A stretch of 64,000 nt of DNA from Aselliscus stoliczkanus (Eukaryota; Chordata; Mammalia; Chiroptera; Hipposideridae), in NCBI GenBank assembly GCA_033961575.1, contig CM066732.1:74500687-74564686 (forward strand). Reading direction: 5' to 3'. Position numbers and translations under genes: made by a program. This document shows positions 1 through 10,534 of this stretch, piece after piece. The notes below the pieces were generated by a model, which worked only from the letters and a program-made list of their open reading frames with translations, did no database searches and had not been told where the DNA came from. Within the stretch, counting starts at the first letter, position 1. Every line of letters begins with the position of its first letter.

Positions 1-949
1 TTTCAAGGTGTATCTTTGTGTGAGTAGATAACACATACATGTTATATCTATGTGCATGTATGCACCCTTTCCCACCTACCACTCAGATGTTTTATATTCA
101 ATTTCCTTGTTTGTAGATTGAAGCAGTTCCACTAATTCATTTCTGACTTCATGGCCTCTAATTTGACCTGTTCATGTCTTTTCAACCAGGTTGGTTGAAA
201 AGAGATGCAGAAACCTTTCTATTGTTTTTGGCATGCAGTCAATCCCTTCCCTCCATTTCTTTTCCTCTGTACACTCACTTTTCTATCCTTTACATACACA
301 TACCCATACTTTCTGTACTCAGCTCCAACCCTCTTCTGACTGATGCAATCCTTGCTGGGCGGATAATTCCACTTATGGAGAACTAAGAATTGAGTGCAGT
401 CATCGTATAAACATAACACATATACCTACAGATATATGAGTCACATTTTCCAATCCCTTCATCCCTAAAAACATATTAGCACATAAGACACATTAGCAGT
501 AGTAGGTTCCCCAGGGGTTGTTGAATTAGCAGGGGAAGCTATAGGTCATGGCCGCTTAATCTCGAACTGGCCTGTACCTTGGACCCAGCTATAGGTTTGT
601 TCTGCTTTAGAGAGGCCCCAGGTTCTATGCATCCCAGTGCTGCAGGTCAGTAGCCTGTATCCCAGGTGCTAAATGCCTACTTGTGTTCCACTAATAAAGA
701 AGTAGCTCAGGGCCCAGATTCCTGGCTGAGACAAGAACCTGGTAAGATACCAAATAAGTTCTTATCAGACATTGAAGTTGACCTCCAGACCCTAAGGGGC
801 CACATCTTGTCCATCAGAAGAGCTATGTGGTAATTACCCCACCTTGTAATGAAAATGACTGATACTATGCTACCCACAAGTCCTCCTTCCTCTTGTCCCT
901 CATCCCTCTCAAAGAGACAATCTTATTTTTCTCTTAATTTCTGGATGGA
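1..949. other. Single-copy or unassigned sequence, no gene seen
   Basis: No frame here resembles a known protein and I recognise no repeat with confidence. The part from about 500 to 870 is less AT-rich and could be a very old LTR or ERV remnant, but I cannot assign it. Confidence 0.4.
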
Positions 950-1247
950 TTTTATTTATTTTGAGTAGACAATATAATGATATAAAAATATATTCATTTA
1001 GAAGACTGGTTCATAGCTCAGTCTGTGTCCACTTTGTTTCCCATCTCTCTTTTGGTAAATTCTTTTATTAATTTTTATATGTATTTCCAATGTTTTTTTA
1101 GGAAAATATAAGTAAATAAATATGTATTTATATTTTCTCCTTCATTTCTTACCCAAAATGTAGCAGACTGCATGTTATTGTGACCCTTGCTTTTTTTCCT
1201 TAACAACATACACTGGAAATATTTCCAAATCAGTACAGAGACTTCTA
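950..1247 (-). repeat. Old L1M-type LINE-1 3' region
   Basis: AT-rich sequence with the usual wording of a reverse-oriented old L1 3' end, including the block about a poor-quality TTGCTTTTTTTCC stretch near 1186 and AACATACACTGGAAATATTTCC near 1203. Diverged; boundaries approximate. Confidence 0.45.
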
Positions 1248-1799
1248 CATCAAAGATAAAAGCTTATTCCTGAACAGAGCTTCTTTCTGGAATCCTCAGG
1301 GAAACTGGTTGGAGCACAGTAGAGGGAAACTGGACTCTGTTCCTTAAGCCAAGAACAAGCTTGTAAGAAGTTCTCTCTTGCTTGTGGGCCCCTAGTTCTC
1401 CATCTGCACTTGTTGCCCGAGACAACCTCTTTGAGACATTGGGACCTTCTGAAAGGCCACTGCAGGAGACATTGGGACCTTCTGAAAGGCGACTGCAGGA
1501 GAAGATAGAAGAGATTAAGGTATTGCAAAAGGCATGAGGTGAGCTTAAACAGAGTCCAGAACTTTAAAGTTAGCCTGACATTGTGAGGAACTCCTCTAGT
1601 AATAATAACCTGTTTTTCTGAATATCTTTTTTTTTTTTTTTTTTTACCTCAAAAAATCTCACGAAGTTCAGGGGCAGGACTACCCAATGCTGAGTTTTCT
1701 CTACCTGGTTGCTGTAGCCTAGACCAACTCTGAGCTACTTGGGGCTTTAGTATGTCCAAACACACCTTACTCTAATTATTTTTTAAACAATACGCATTG
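1248..1799. other. Unassigned sequence with a 33-bp tandem duplication and a T-run
   Basis: Mixed-composition stretch with no recognisable coding sequence. It holds the 33-bp duplication at 1433-1498 and a run of T at about 1627-1645. It could be an LTR fragment that I do not recognise. Confidence 0.35.
1433..1498. repeat. 33-bp tandem duplication (2 units)
   Basis: Two head-to-tail copies of a 33-base unit beginning GAGACATTGGGACCTTCTG, at 1433-1465 and 1466-1498. They differ at one position (C versus G near the end of the unit), so the duplication is fairly recent. Confidence 0.9.
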
Positions 1800-1878
1800 C
1801 TTCTTTAATTTTCTTCTTTTGATTTAAAAATTACTATATGTTTATCACTTGGAAATTTGGAGAACACAGAAATGTATA
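1800..1878 (-). repeat. Old L1M fragment
   Basis: AT-rich segment reading like the reverse complement of an L1M 3' end (ATTACTATATGTTTATCACT, then AACACAGAAATGTATAC). The same element seems to continue after LINE-1 copy 1, at 7518-8035, so the younger insertions sit inside it. Confidence 0.4.
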
Positions 1879-1889
1879 CAAAACAAAAT

Positions 1890-2165
1890 TAGCGGCCTTT
1901 TGAGCATTTTGAGCCTTGCCTCTGCTTGGGGCCCACTCCAAACTCTGGAATGTACTTTCTCTCCTAATACTGACTCCCTGGCCTTGGCCCTGGCCCTTGG
2001 CCCCCTTGGGCCTTTTGAACTTCCTTTGCTCAGCCCACTTTTAACTCCTTGGAGTACACTTTTTTCCCCTAATAAGGGCCCTTGAGCCATTCTGTACTGC
2101 TTGGACCCACTTCTGCTTCTTTGAGATGTATTTTTACTTCTAATAAACTTTTCTGCAGCTTTAAA
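1890..2165 (+). repeat. Threefold degenerate repeat ending in poly(A), unassigned retroposon
   Basis: Three related blocks, each a C/T-rich CCCACTxxxxxCTxxxGA core followed by CTAATA: ends near 1968, 2072 and 2145. The last reads CTAATAAACTTTTCTGCAGC and is followed by a short A-run. The polyadenylation-like hexamer and A tail suggest the end of a retroposed transcript or an LTR. I do not recognise the family. Confidence 0.5.
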
Positions 2166-2188
2166 AAAACATAAATAAGAAAATTAGC

Positions 2189-3837
2189 AGAGGATATCCA
2201 AGATGATGGAGTAGACGAACACTGTGCCTGCTTCCTTCTGTGAACACATTAAAATCACAACTGAATTATATAACAATCAACCTGGAGAACTATCTGAAGC
2301 TGAGCTGAACAGAAGTTTTATAACTAAGAATATAAAGAAGAAGACACATTGAGACTAGTAGGAGGGGTGGAGACACAAAATGGCTTTCCCCAAACCTCCC
2401 TATGGTGGTTGAGATCAGAAGAGATATCTCAGCCATGGAAGTTCCCTCCAGAGGAGTGAGGGACCCCCAGCCCCACACCAGGCTCCCTAGTCCAGAGTGC
2501 TGAGCTTCTTCCCCTGCAACATCTGGTGGTGAAATACAGTAGGGATTTCTACTATCTAGGTGGGACAGTTGGGACCATGAGCTGTGGAAAACTCAGATAC
2601 CCTCTTAAGGGGCCCATGCACAGTCTCATTCATTCACAGGCACTCACCTTGGCCTCTGGCGCAGGGATGGTGATTTGGGGGATGTCAGAGGCACATGGGG
2701 GACAGACTGAGGTGTGTGGTGAGGGCTGGAGGACAATCACCATTTCCCTCGTGAGGGGGACTTCTCCTGTGCAGCCAGCAGACAATCACCATCTTTCCTG
2801 TATTGAGCCCTCCCCCACGCCTATGGCCAAATCTGAACCTGATTGGTCAAGGGAGCTCTGCTGCTCCACCCTGCTGACTCTGCTGGGATCCTGCACCACC
2901 CAACTCCCCAACTCCAGAGGCACTTTCTCTTTGAGCAGCCAGCCTTGCCTGCATTGCACTCTTTTGGAAAACTATCAGAATCTGTGGGCCCCAGGTGGGA
3001 AGCAACTGGCCTCAGTGTGCTCTGAGACTTCTGCAGAGTACTTCCAGGCTCAGCACTGGCACCAATCCAGAGTCTACATTAACCTGGTGACCACCACTCT
3101 TTCCACTCTAGTAACTCCCTAAGGCCCTGCCTCACCCAAATTTTATACTGCATAGGCTTTATCAGTGGCTGAACCTTAAGGGAGCTGGCAGGTAGCAGAA
3201 GGCTTCAGGGAGTCCTGGCTTTTGCAGAATGAGCCAGGCCCAGTATGGGTGGCAGCTGTCCTCAGTTCTCAGTGTGGCCTCTTCCATGCACCTCCAGATT
3301 TGGCACAGGCAGTGAAAACAACCGTGTATCTCTTTGTAGCTCCTTCCAGATAGTCTCCAGCCAGTCACAGGCAGTGGCTGACCTAGACCTGCACCGGAGC
3401 CCTCTCAAGAGGCCCCAGAACCAACATACTTGGAGGTTGGCTTCAGATCACAGCAGAGCGTAGCCCAATTAGCTTCACAAGCAACATACACAAAGGGCAG
3501 TCTCAATAGGCACCAGAGTCTGCTGGGGTGAATCCCACTCAGAGGGGTAAGCCCCCTGCACAGCAGCCTGTAAGCTCTGGATGTGACCAAACCCCACAGC
3601 CAATCAGCCTAAGGGTCAATCCCACCCACTGATGTGCCAATAGCAATGAAGACTCAAATATAACAGGAGGGCACACACAACCCACACAAAAGACATTCCT
3701 AGAGCACCTAGAGCAGGAGACCAGGGCGACTATGCCAGGGCTCCAGAAGGCACCTACTGTATAAGGCAACCTGACCAAGACTGGGAGACATAGCAGATCT
3801 ACCTAATAGATAGAAACAAACACAGAGAGAGAGCCAA
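2189..3837 (+). other. LINE-1 copy 1, 5'UTR
   Basis: GC-richer leader that aligns by eye with 20411-22319 of copy 2: shared blocks include the AAAATCACAACTGAATTATA region, the GAAGTTCCCTCCAGAGGAG region and CCAATCAGCCTAAGGGTCA near 3600. In LINE-1 this region holds the internal promoter; that function is inferred here. The frame at 2526-3122 has no recognisable protein and is most likely chance in a GC-rich leader. Confidence 0.7.
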
Positions 3838-4729
3838 AAGGAGGAAACAAATAAATCTGTCCCAAATGAAAGAACAAGGGAAACTCCAGAAAAAGAACTA
3901 AACAAAATGGAGTCAATAACCTACCAGAGACAGAGTTCAAAACGATGGTTATAAGGATGCTCAAGGAGCTTAGTGAGAACTTCAACAAAGAGATACCAAG
4001 CATAAAACAGAACATAGAAACCATAAAAACAACCAGTCATAAATGAAGAGTACAATAACTAAAATGAAGAATGCACTAGAAGGAATGCCCAACAGACTCA
4101 ATGAAGCAGAGGATCGAGTCAGCCATTTGGAAGACAAGGTAGCAGAAAACACACAATCAGAACAGCAAAATGAAAACAGAATTCAAAAATATGAGAATAG
4201 TTTAAGAGACCACTGGGACAACATCAAGCATAACAACACTCACACCATAGGGGGCACCAGAAGGAGAAGAGAGAAAGTAAAGGAATTGAGAACCTGTGTG
4301 AAGAAGGAATGACTGAAACTTTCCCAAGGTGGAGAAGGAAATAGATATATAAGACCAGGAAGTGCAGAAGTTCCCAAACAAGATGCCCAAACAGGCCCAC
4401 ACCAGGACACATTATAATTAGAATGGCAAAAGCTAAAGACAAAGAGAGAATCCTAAAAGCAGCAAGAGAAAGGCAACTAATAACTTATAAGGGAGTTGCC
4501 ATAAGATTGTCAGCTGATTTCTCAACAGAAACTTTGCAGGCCAGAAGGCATTGGCACATAAATATTCAACATGGTGAAAAGGAAGGACCTACAACCAAGG
4601 GTGCTCTACCTGGCAAAGCTATCATTTAAAATCAAAGGACAGATAAAGAGCTTCCCAGACAATAAAAAGCTAAAGAAGTTCATCACCACCAAACTAGTAT
4701 TACAAGGAATGTTAGAGGGACTTCTTTAA
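3838..4729 (+). pseudogene. LINE-1 ORF1 (RNA-binding protein), copy 1, broken
   Basis: ORF1p is the trimeric nucleic-acid-binding protein of the LINE-1 particle: an N-terminal region, a coiled coil, an RRM and a C-terminal domain. Here the coiled coil and start of the RRM read in frame at about 4043-4312 (NRLNEAEDRVSHLEDKVAEN, then the RxxK-rich NENRIQKYENSLRDHWDNI) and part of the C-terminal domain at 4423-4629 (KAKDKERILKAARERQ, IRLSADFSTETLQARR). The reading then shifts frame towards GLL and a stop at 4727-4729. The start codon equivalent to 22320 in copy 2 is altered (an ATGAGG has become an AGGAGG-like sequence near 3848). Length would be about 290 codons. Several stops and shifts make it non-functional now. 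Confidence 0.85.
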
Positions 4730-4767
4730 GATGGTGAAAAAAAGAAATCAAAATTATGAGTAATCAA

Positions 4768-5060
4768 ATGGCAATAGCTACATATCGATCAACAATTGCT
4801 TTCATTGTAAATGGATTAAATGTTCCAATCATAAGGCATAGGAGGGCTGAATGGATAAGAAAACAAAATCCTTACATATACTACCTATAAGAGACTAACT
4901 TCAGACTGAATATGAAAAGTAAATATGGAAAGTAAAGTGATGAAAAATCTTATTTCATGAAAATGGAAATGATAAAAACACAAAAAAAGCTGGAGTAGCA
5001 ACACTTATGCCAGATAAAAATAGGCTTTAAAATGAAGACTATAACAACAGGCAAAGAAGG
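4768..5060 (+). pseudogene. LINE-1 ORF2 endonuclease stub, copy 1
   Basis: Begins MAIATYRSTIAFIVNGLN, which is the start of an APE-like LINE-1 endonuclease including the conserved NGLN. It continues through RxRxAEWIRKQNPY to a KAGVATL-like strand, with several frameshifts. It ends after roughly 100 codons at GGCAAAGAAGG (5051-5060), where the sequence jumps to the ORF2 C-terminus. The catalytic Glu/Asp/His set beyond this point is absent, so no endonuclease activity is possible. Confidence 0.8.
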
Positions 5061-5404
5061 GCCCAGTAATCTCACTTCTGGGTATGTATCTAAAGAAACT
5101 CAAAACGCTACATCGAGGGGACATGTTCCTCCATTTGTTTATTGTAGCATTGTTTACAATGACCAAAATGTGGAGGCAACCTAGGTGTCTGTCAATGGAA
5201 GAATGGATAAAGAGGACATAGTACATATATACAATGAAATATCGCTCAGCCATGGAAAGGAGTTGTTTCTTGCCATTTGCAGCAGAATGGATGGACCTGG
5301 AAGGTATTGTGCTGAGTGGAGTGTCAGAGAAAGAAAGGCAAATGCAATGTGATTTTGCTTTTCTATGGAATCTAAAGAACAAAATAAACAAAACAGAAAC
5401 AAAT
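5061..5404 (+). pseudogene. LINE-1 ORF2 extreme C-terminus, copy 1, after the deletion join
   Basis: GCCCAGTAATCTCACTTCTG (5061-5080) begins the last part of ORF2, the region that in full L1s follows the reverse transcriptase and Cys-rich domains. Typical later blocks are TGGAGGCAACCTAGGTGTC and ATGGAATCTAAAGAACAAAA. The protein frame is broken. The join at 5060/5061 matches 24220/24221 in copy 2. Confidence 0.8.
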
Positions 5405-5407
5405 TCA

Positions 5408-6241
5408 TAGATACAGAAAATATTTTGATGGTTGCCTGATGGAGGGGTGTTGGGGTGTGATTGGAAAAAGAGGAAGCAATTAAGAAGTAGAAATTGATTG
5501 TTACAAAGTAATCATGGGGATGTAGGGTATAGCATAAGGAATATTGTCAATAATATTGTAATAACTATGTATAGTGTCAGATGGGTACTAGATTTGTTGG
5601 GGTGATAGATGGGAGGGAAGTTGGGGACAGGGTGAAAAAGGTGAAGGGATTAAGAAGTACAAATTTGGGGCTGGCCGAGTGTCTCAGTTGGTTAAGAGCT
5701 CACTCAAGAGTGCGAGCTGAGCTCTGAGCAACAGCAGTTCGATGTCCAGCCCGAGCTGAACTGCCACTAAGCTGCCAACAGGTGGCAAGATGGCTCAACT
5801 AAAAAAAAAAAAAAAAAAAAAAAAGAAATAAATAAAAGTAAAGCATAGGGAATACAGTAACAGTATGGTAATAGTTATGTACATAGTGCAAGTTGGATAT
5901 TTGACTAGTCAGGGGAATCACTTCTTAAATTGTATAAATGTCTAACCACTATGCTGCACACCTCAAATTAATATAAAATACTATTGAATGTTAATTGTAA
6001 TTGACAAATTTAAAAAGGGGGGAAAAGGTGAGGTGGAATTAGAGGTTCAAATTTCCATGTATAAAACAAATAAATCATGAGGGTGTAATATATAGTATAG
6101 GAAATATAGTCAGTAATATTGTAATAGCATTGTGTAATGTCAGATGGTTGCTGGACTTATCATGGTGATCACTTCTTTAGGTATATAAACGTTGAATAAA
6201 CATGTTGTACCCCTGAAACTAATATAATATTGTATGTTAGC
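5408..6241 (+). repeat. LINE-1 3'UTR present as three tandem units, copy 1
   Basis: Unit 1 runs about 5408-5605, unit 2 about 5606-6018 (split by a SINE), unit 3 about 6019-6241. Each repeats the order GGTGAAGGGATTAAGAAGTA, AATATAGTCAATAATATTGT, GTCAGATGGGTACTAGA, TATAAATGTCTAACCAC, ending in CTGAAACTAATATAATATTG in the complete units. Unit 2 ends in its own short A-rich tail before unit 3. Copy 2 has only one such unit. Confidence 0.8.
5668..5826 (+). mobile_element. tRNA-derived SINE (VES-like) with poly(A)
   Basis: Starts GGGGCTGGCCGAGTGTCTCA with a GTTCGATGTCC B-box-like motif, and ends in a run of 23 A followed by an A-rich stretch. It sits in the second 3'UTR unit of LINE-1 copy 1 and replaced or deleted a few tens of bases of it. 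Orientation plus. Younger than the LINE-1. Confidence 0.8.
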
Positions 6242-6243
6242 TA

Positions 6244-7478
6244 TTGGGTTGTTGGAAAAGTCATGACGTATTTTGTCTATGTTTTTCAAAGGTGATTTAT
6301 TTCTATAAAGAACAAAGATCAATCAATGATATAGTGCCTGTTTTTTTTCAATAACCTTTTGCCATCTTTCAGTGGTCTTCATAATTCCTTGTTCATAGAA
6401 GGACCTGTCTTTATTAGTGAAAAACTCAACGAAGTGCTGATTTACAGCCTCACTTGAATTGAACGTTATACCATGCAAGGAGTTTTGAAGAGAGCGAAAC
6501 AAGTGCAAGTCTGACGGAGCAAGGTCAGGCAAGTATGGTGGGTGTGGGAACACATCCCATCCAAGCTCCAATAATTTTTGACAGGTCAAACTTGTGTGTG
6601 GTCTTGCATAGTCATAATGGAAAACAACTCCTTTACAATTAACAAGCTCTGGACATTTCTGGATGATAGATTCATTCAAACTGTCCAATTGCTGACAGTA
6701 CACATTCGAATTGATTGTTTGGTTCCTTGGTAGGAGCTCAAAAAACACGACATCTTTAAAATCCCACCTTCCTCTGATGAATGTCTGCTTTTGATGTCAT
6801 TTGAGGCGAATCATCACGTCGGGACCAGGACTGTTTGCACACCACATTGTTGTAAACAATCCACTTCTAATCAACAGTTATCACCTGCTTCAAAAAAGGA
6901 TCGTTTTCCTCACCTTTAATGAGCATATTGCAGATGTTTATATACGCCATCAAATGAACTTCTTTTATCAAGTTGCTTATGTATCCCAGCTTCTTCAGGT
7001 GGTCATGAACGCTTGAATGATGGATGGTCAATGTTTCTGCAATCTCTCATGTCATGTAACATGGGTTTGATTCGATCAATGCCATTATTTTGTCATCATC
7101 CACCTTGGTGGGCCGAGGAGCGTTGTTGAGATCAAAATCACCAGCACGGAATTTCTGAACCATCGTTGGCACTGACGTTCTTGTAGAGCATTGTCACCGT
7201 AAACTTTATGCGACTTTACACAAGCTTGACATGCGTTCTTCCCTTTATGGAAGTAAAACAGCAAAATATGGTGAAAATGCATAGTTTGGTCTTCCATCTT
7301 CAACTTGTAAAATCTCCAAAACTCAACCAAATCGCTCAATTTTTTTTTAGAATGAGACTAGAACTGTCAGCTGTCAAATGACATAGCAATAAAATAGATG
7401 CGAATGACTCTAGTAATTCCAAAAATGAACTAGTGCCATCCGTTGCAAACATACTTTATGACTTTTCTGACAACCCAA
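6244..7478 (-). mobile_element. Mariner element 1 (Tc1/mariner, TA flanked)
   Basis: Inverted termini of about 28 bp: TTGGGTTGTTGGAAAAGTCA at 6244 and, on the other strand, TTGGGTTGTCAGAAAAGTCA ending at 7478. Both ends abut TA (6242-6243 and 7479-7480), the mariner target duplication. At 1235 bp it is close to full length for the superfamily. The transposase is on the minus strand and broken. It lies within the last 3'UTR unit of LINE-1 copy 1. Confidence 0.93.
6323..7339 (-). pseudogene. Mariner 1 transposase, inactivated
   Basis: A DDD-type transposase that would cut and paste the element. The N-terminal DNA-binding part is at 7085-7339 (HHILLFYFHKGKNACQA, then ERQCQRWF). The catalytic C-terminal part is at 6323-6748. 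The first catalytic Asp is visible in VITVD-stop-KW (Asp codon at 6870-6872); the residue after it, normally Glu, is a TAG stop at 6867-6869. The second Asp is in HYDYARPH and the third in LPDLAPSDLHLF, so all three Asp survive. A further stop near the end of the middle section, frameshifts and a loss of about 15 codons before 6748 make it a pseudogene. The HLFRSLQNSL block suggests an irritans-like subfamily. Confidence 0.88.
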
Positions 7479-7517
7479 TATATTTTTAATAAAATCTTTA
7501 AAAGAAGAAAATTGGCA

Positions 7518-8035
7518 AAAGAGAAAACCACTTTTATTTTGGTATATAGTCTTTTGGTTTTACAAATAGGGATCATATAAAACATACTGCTTTGTAACAT
7601 TTATTTGCTTATTTATTTTTAATTCATAGTTTAAAAAAAATTGGTATACTTTATTTTTTAGAGTAACTTTAGGTTTATGTGAAAAGTACTGAATGTTCCC
7701 ATATTTCTGCATAGCCTTTACTTTTTTTACTTAACTATTTCATGAACACTTTTGTAAGTCCTGTAACTTGAATTGTTAAACATCTTCATAATATTCTCAC
7801 ATGTAGGCATAACACTTTAATTAATTTCCCATAGTTTAGATTGCTTCTCACATTCCTTACATTCATTATTACAAACAATACTATAATCAACATCTTTGTA
7901 ACTTACTGTTTGTCCACATTTCTGATTATTTCCTAGAATAGAGTCTTAGAAGCAGAGTTGCTAGATCAAAAGACATATGCATTTTTAAGGCTTTTGACAC
8001 ATATTGCCAGGTCAGTTTTAAAAGAAATACAAGGT
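7518..8035 (-). repeat. Old L1M 3' region
   Basis: Reverse-oriented old L1: a tract matching the standard form of TATTACAAACAATACTATAAT (7868-7888), then TCTTAGAAGCAGAGTTGCTAGATC (7945) and a TTGCCAGGTCA ending. It probably is the same element as 1800-1878, split by the younger insertions between them. Confidence 0.6.
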
Positions 8036-8374
8036 AGTTACAGAGACATGAAAAAACAGGTCACTTGAGTTTTCCATCTTAGGCCTCAGACACCCAAAGT
8101 CGCCATAAGAAAGTGAGACACCTATTCAAATGAGTGGGAGTCCCTATCCTGGGCAGCGAGAAGGCGCTGCTGGTATGCAGTGTCCACTCTAGGAATGCTG
8201 TGAAATATGGCCCTTTCTTTATACCAAGAACTCTATGTGGACCTTCTGCCTAGGAGACTGTGGTCTGAACTGCTACTCTTGGTGTAATAGTGGAAGGTGG
8301 AGGACAAGACTTATTATTCACAATCACCACCTGCAAACAAGGACTCATGACACTTTAAAAAAAAGGCATGACTT
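8036..8374. other. Unassigned sequence, no gene seen
   Basis: Short stretch of mixed composition without a recognisable protein or repeat. Confidence 0.4.
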
Positions 8375-8428
8375 TTTAGAGACTGTATTAGTGTTCTCCA
8401 GAGAAACAGAACCAATAGGATATTTACT

Positions 8429-8481
<53 letters not shown>

Positions 8482-8961
8482 ATCTATCTACCTACCTACC
8501 TACCTACCTACCTACCTACCTACCTACCTATCATAGGATTGGCTCATGCAGTCATGGAGGCTAACAAGAAATCCCACAATCTCTCATCTGAAAGCTGGAG
8601 AAGCTGGTGATGTAATTCAGTCTGTGGCCAAAGACCTGAGAATCTGGGGTATAAGTCCCAGGGTCCCAAAGCCCAAGGACCAGGAGCTCTGATGTTCAAT
8701 GTCTGAGAGCAGGAGGAATAGTTATCCCAGCCCAAGAAAAGAGAGCGAGAACTCATTTTTCTGCCTTTTTGTTCTATCTGAGTCTCCAAAGGATTGGATG
8801 ATGCCAGGCCAATATAGGCATATCTCTTTTACTCAGCCTACTGATTCAAATGCTAATCTCTTCCAGGAACACCATCACAGATACACCCAGAAATAATGTT
8901 TTACTGGTCATCTGGGCATCCCTCAGCCAAGACAAGTTTACATATAAAATTAACCACCACA
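8375..8961 (-). repeat. Ancient mammalian LTR-like repeat split by a microsatellite
   Basis: Starts TGTATTAGTGTTCTCCAGAG, continues AAACAGAACCAATAGGATAT, TTTTTGTTCTATCTGAGTC and ends near AAAATTAACCACCACA. This is a familiar dispersed placental repeat; I assign it to the LTR (MaLR/ERVL) class from its ends, but not to a named family. Confidence 0.55.
8422..8531. repeat. Compound microsatellite (TATC)n then (CTAC)n
   Basis: About 15 TATC units followed by a CATC interruption and about 12 CTAC units. It occupies a position where this LTR-like repeat normally has a short TATA/GA-rich stretch, from which it likely expanded. Confidence 0.95.
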
Positions 8962-10521
8962 GGAAAACAGCAATATCTTCTTGATGCCAGTATTCTCAAA
9001 CTAGGATATATTTGCCACTGTTTTTGGGGGGTATATACATAGAGATACTTATTTTAATGGCTATAACTTTATTTTGTATCAGAAATATCAATGATCAACA
9101 TACCAAACCCATAATATTATGAATATTATTTCTTTGGATGAGTCTTGAGGTAAAAAAAGTGACTTGGTTGAAAGTCCTTTGAATAAAAGCCATAAATTAA
9201 ATAATGAATAACTGATGTGTGCAGATATGGCAAAAGGTTAACAAAAGATGGATTTGGGAAATATTGTTCTGTACAATACATGTATTTCTAAATAGTACAT
9301 GTTTTCAGATTAAATTGCTTTAAAACTTTTAGAGGTCATTAATTTAAAAAACCCTATAATGAATAGTTTTGTAACTTGAATCATCACTATAATACTCTTT
9401 ATTGTAAATGTCTCAAAGTTTCATGTTTTGGCTTTCAGTTGCTTCAAGAGAAGGACATATGTATCATAGTTTAGAATCTTAATGGAGGTTGAAGTGATAC
9501 CTAATGAGTTTCTGCACATGATAAGCATGGGAGGTATCTTATAATTCCATTTTTAAAAACTATGCACATTTTAAAAAAGTATATGCGATTTGGAGAACTT
9601 TGGTTTATGGGTTAAGGAGGTAGTTAAAAGAAAATGTTAGCATCTTTGAAATATGATAATTCTCTTTAGTAAATAGAGAAATCAAAAAGTTCAGCACAAA
9701 AGTAAAGTATTAGGTTTTTTTATATGTACAGACACGCACACTTTCATTTTTGTTTTTAGATGCAAATTACTGGGAGAAGGGATATTTTCATGTTCAAAAA
9801 TCTGAGAGCTTAGATTTTTTAAAAATCCATTAATTTTAGTTTCTTTCAAGGTCCAGAGGATTTTTTTTGCAGGCTGCTGTTGAGATCAGATGGTCTCTAA
9901 AGGAATCAATCCAATTTCAATAGAAGAGCTATGCTGTGTTGGGATTTTTCATGTAATCCAATTGTTAAATGATATCAGGGCTACTTTGATTTAAAAGAAG
10001 AAACAGACAACTTCAATGTTCTCAAGCCTCTATATTCTCACAATATCAGCTGACTAAAAATCCTCCCCAAAGAGAAAGAATGCATTTTCTATGATCAAGG
10101 AAAATCAACATTAATGAAATAATATCTGTACCAATATAGAATGTTATTTATTTGATAATATCAAACAGAGATCTAATGCTCTAAGTGAAAGCCACTAGAG
10201 TAAGGATGAACTATATGAAACTTATTTCTGCATTGTTCCGGAATATGACTCAACTCCTGAGACCTACGGGTGCTTCTTTATCCTCTTGACTCAGAGCAAC
10301 CCATAACTATACTCTCCAGATTTGGCAAAGAACAGGAGAACAAGGTCATGAATAAAGAGGTCCATCAGTAAGTCTAAATCTAAGAATATGCTTCCATTGC
10401 AAAAGGGAGAGGGAAGTGAGCTATTATTAGTCCTCCTCAATAAAAGTTTTACAGAGTGCAATCTAGCAGATGTAACCAAATCTCTTCTATTGACATGACG
10501 TTACACAGTTTACACACTATT
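8962..10521. other. AT-rich single-copy sequence, no gene seen
   Basis: No recognised repeat and no coding potential. The part from about 9860 to 10140 contains several homeodomain-type TAATT/ATTA and CAATTG-like words and could be conserved, but this cannot be judged without alignment. Confidence 0.4.
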
Positions 10522-10534
10522 AGAATGAAAAAGG

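Larger units (their letters stand above)
2189..7505 (+). mobile_element. Internally deleted non-autonomous LINE-1 (HAL1-like), copy 1
   Basis: A complete insertion flanked by an imperfect 12-bp duplication, AAGAAAATTAGC at 2177-2188 and AAGAAAATTGGC at 7506-7517. Order: 5'UTR (2189-3837), ORF1 (3838-4729), short ORF2 endonuclease stub (about 4768-5060), a direct join to the extreme ORF2 C-terminus (5061 on), then three tandem 3'UTR units. The reverse transcriptase and most of the endonuclease are missing. Copy 2 at 20403-24859 has the same join. A SINE (5668-5826) and a mariner (6244-7478) inserted later; without them the element is about 3.9 kb. By analogy with known half-L1 elements it would have depended on a full L1 for mobilisation. 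Confidence 0.85.

Noticed and set aside
2526..3122. 198-codon open frame on the plus strand, the longest in the window
   Set aside because: It lies inside the LINE-1 5'UTR, aligns with noncoding leader in copy 2 (where the frame is closed) and resembles no protein family.
8235..8564. 109-codon frame with Tyr-Leu-Ser and Tyr-Leu-Pro-Thr repeats
   Set aside because: A direct translation of the TATC/CTAC microsatellite.
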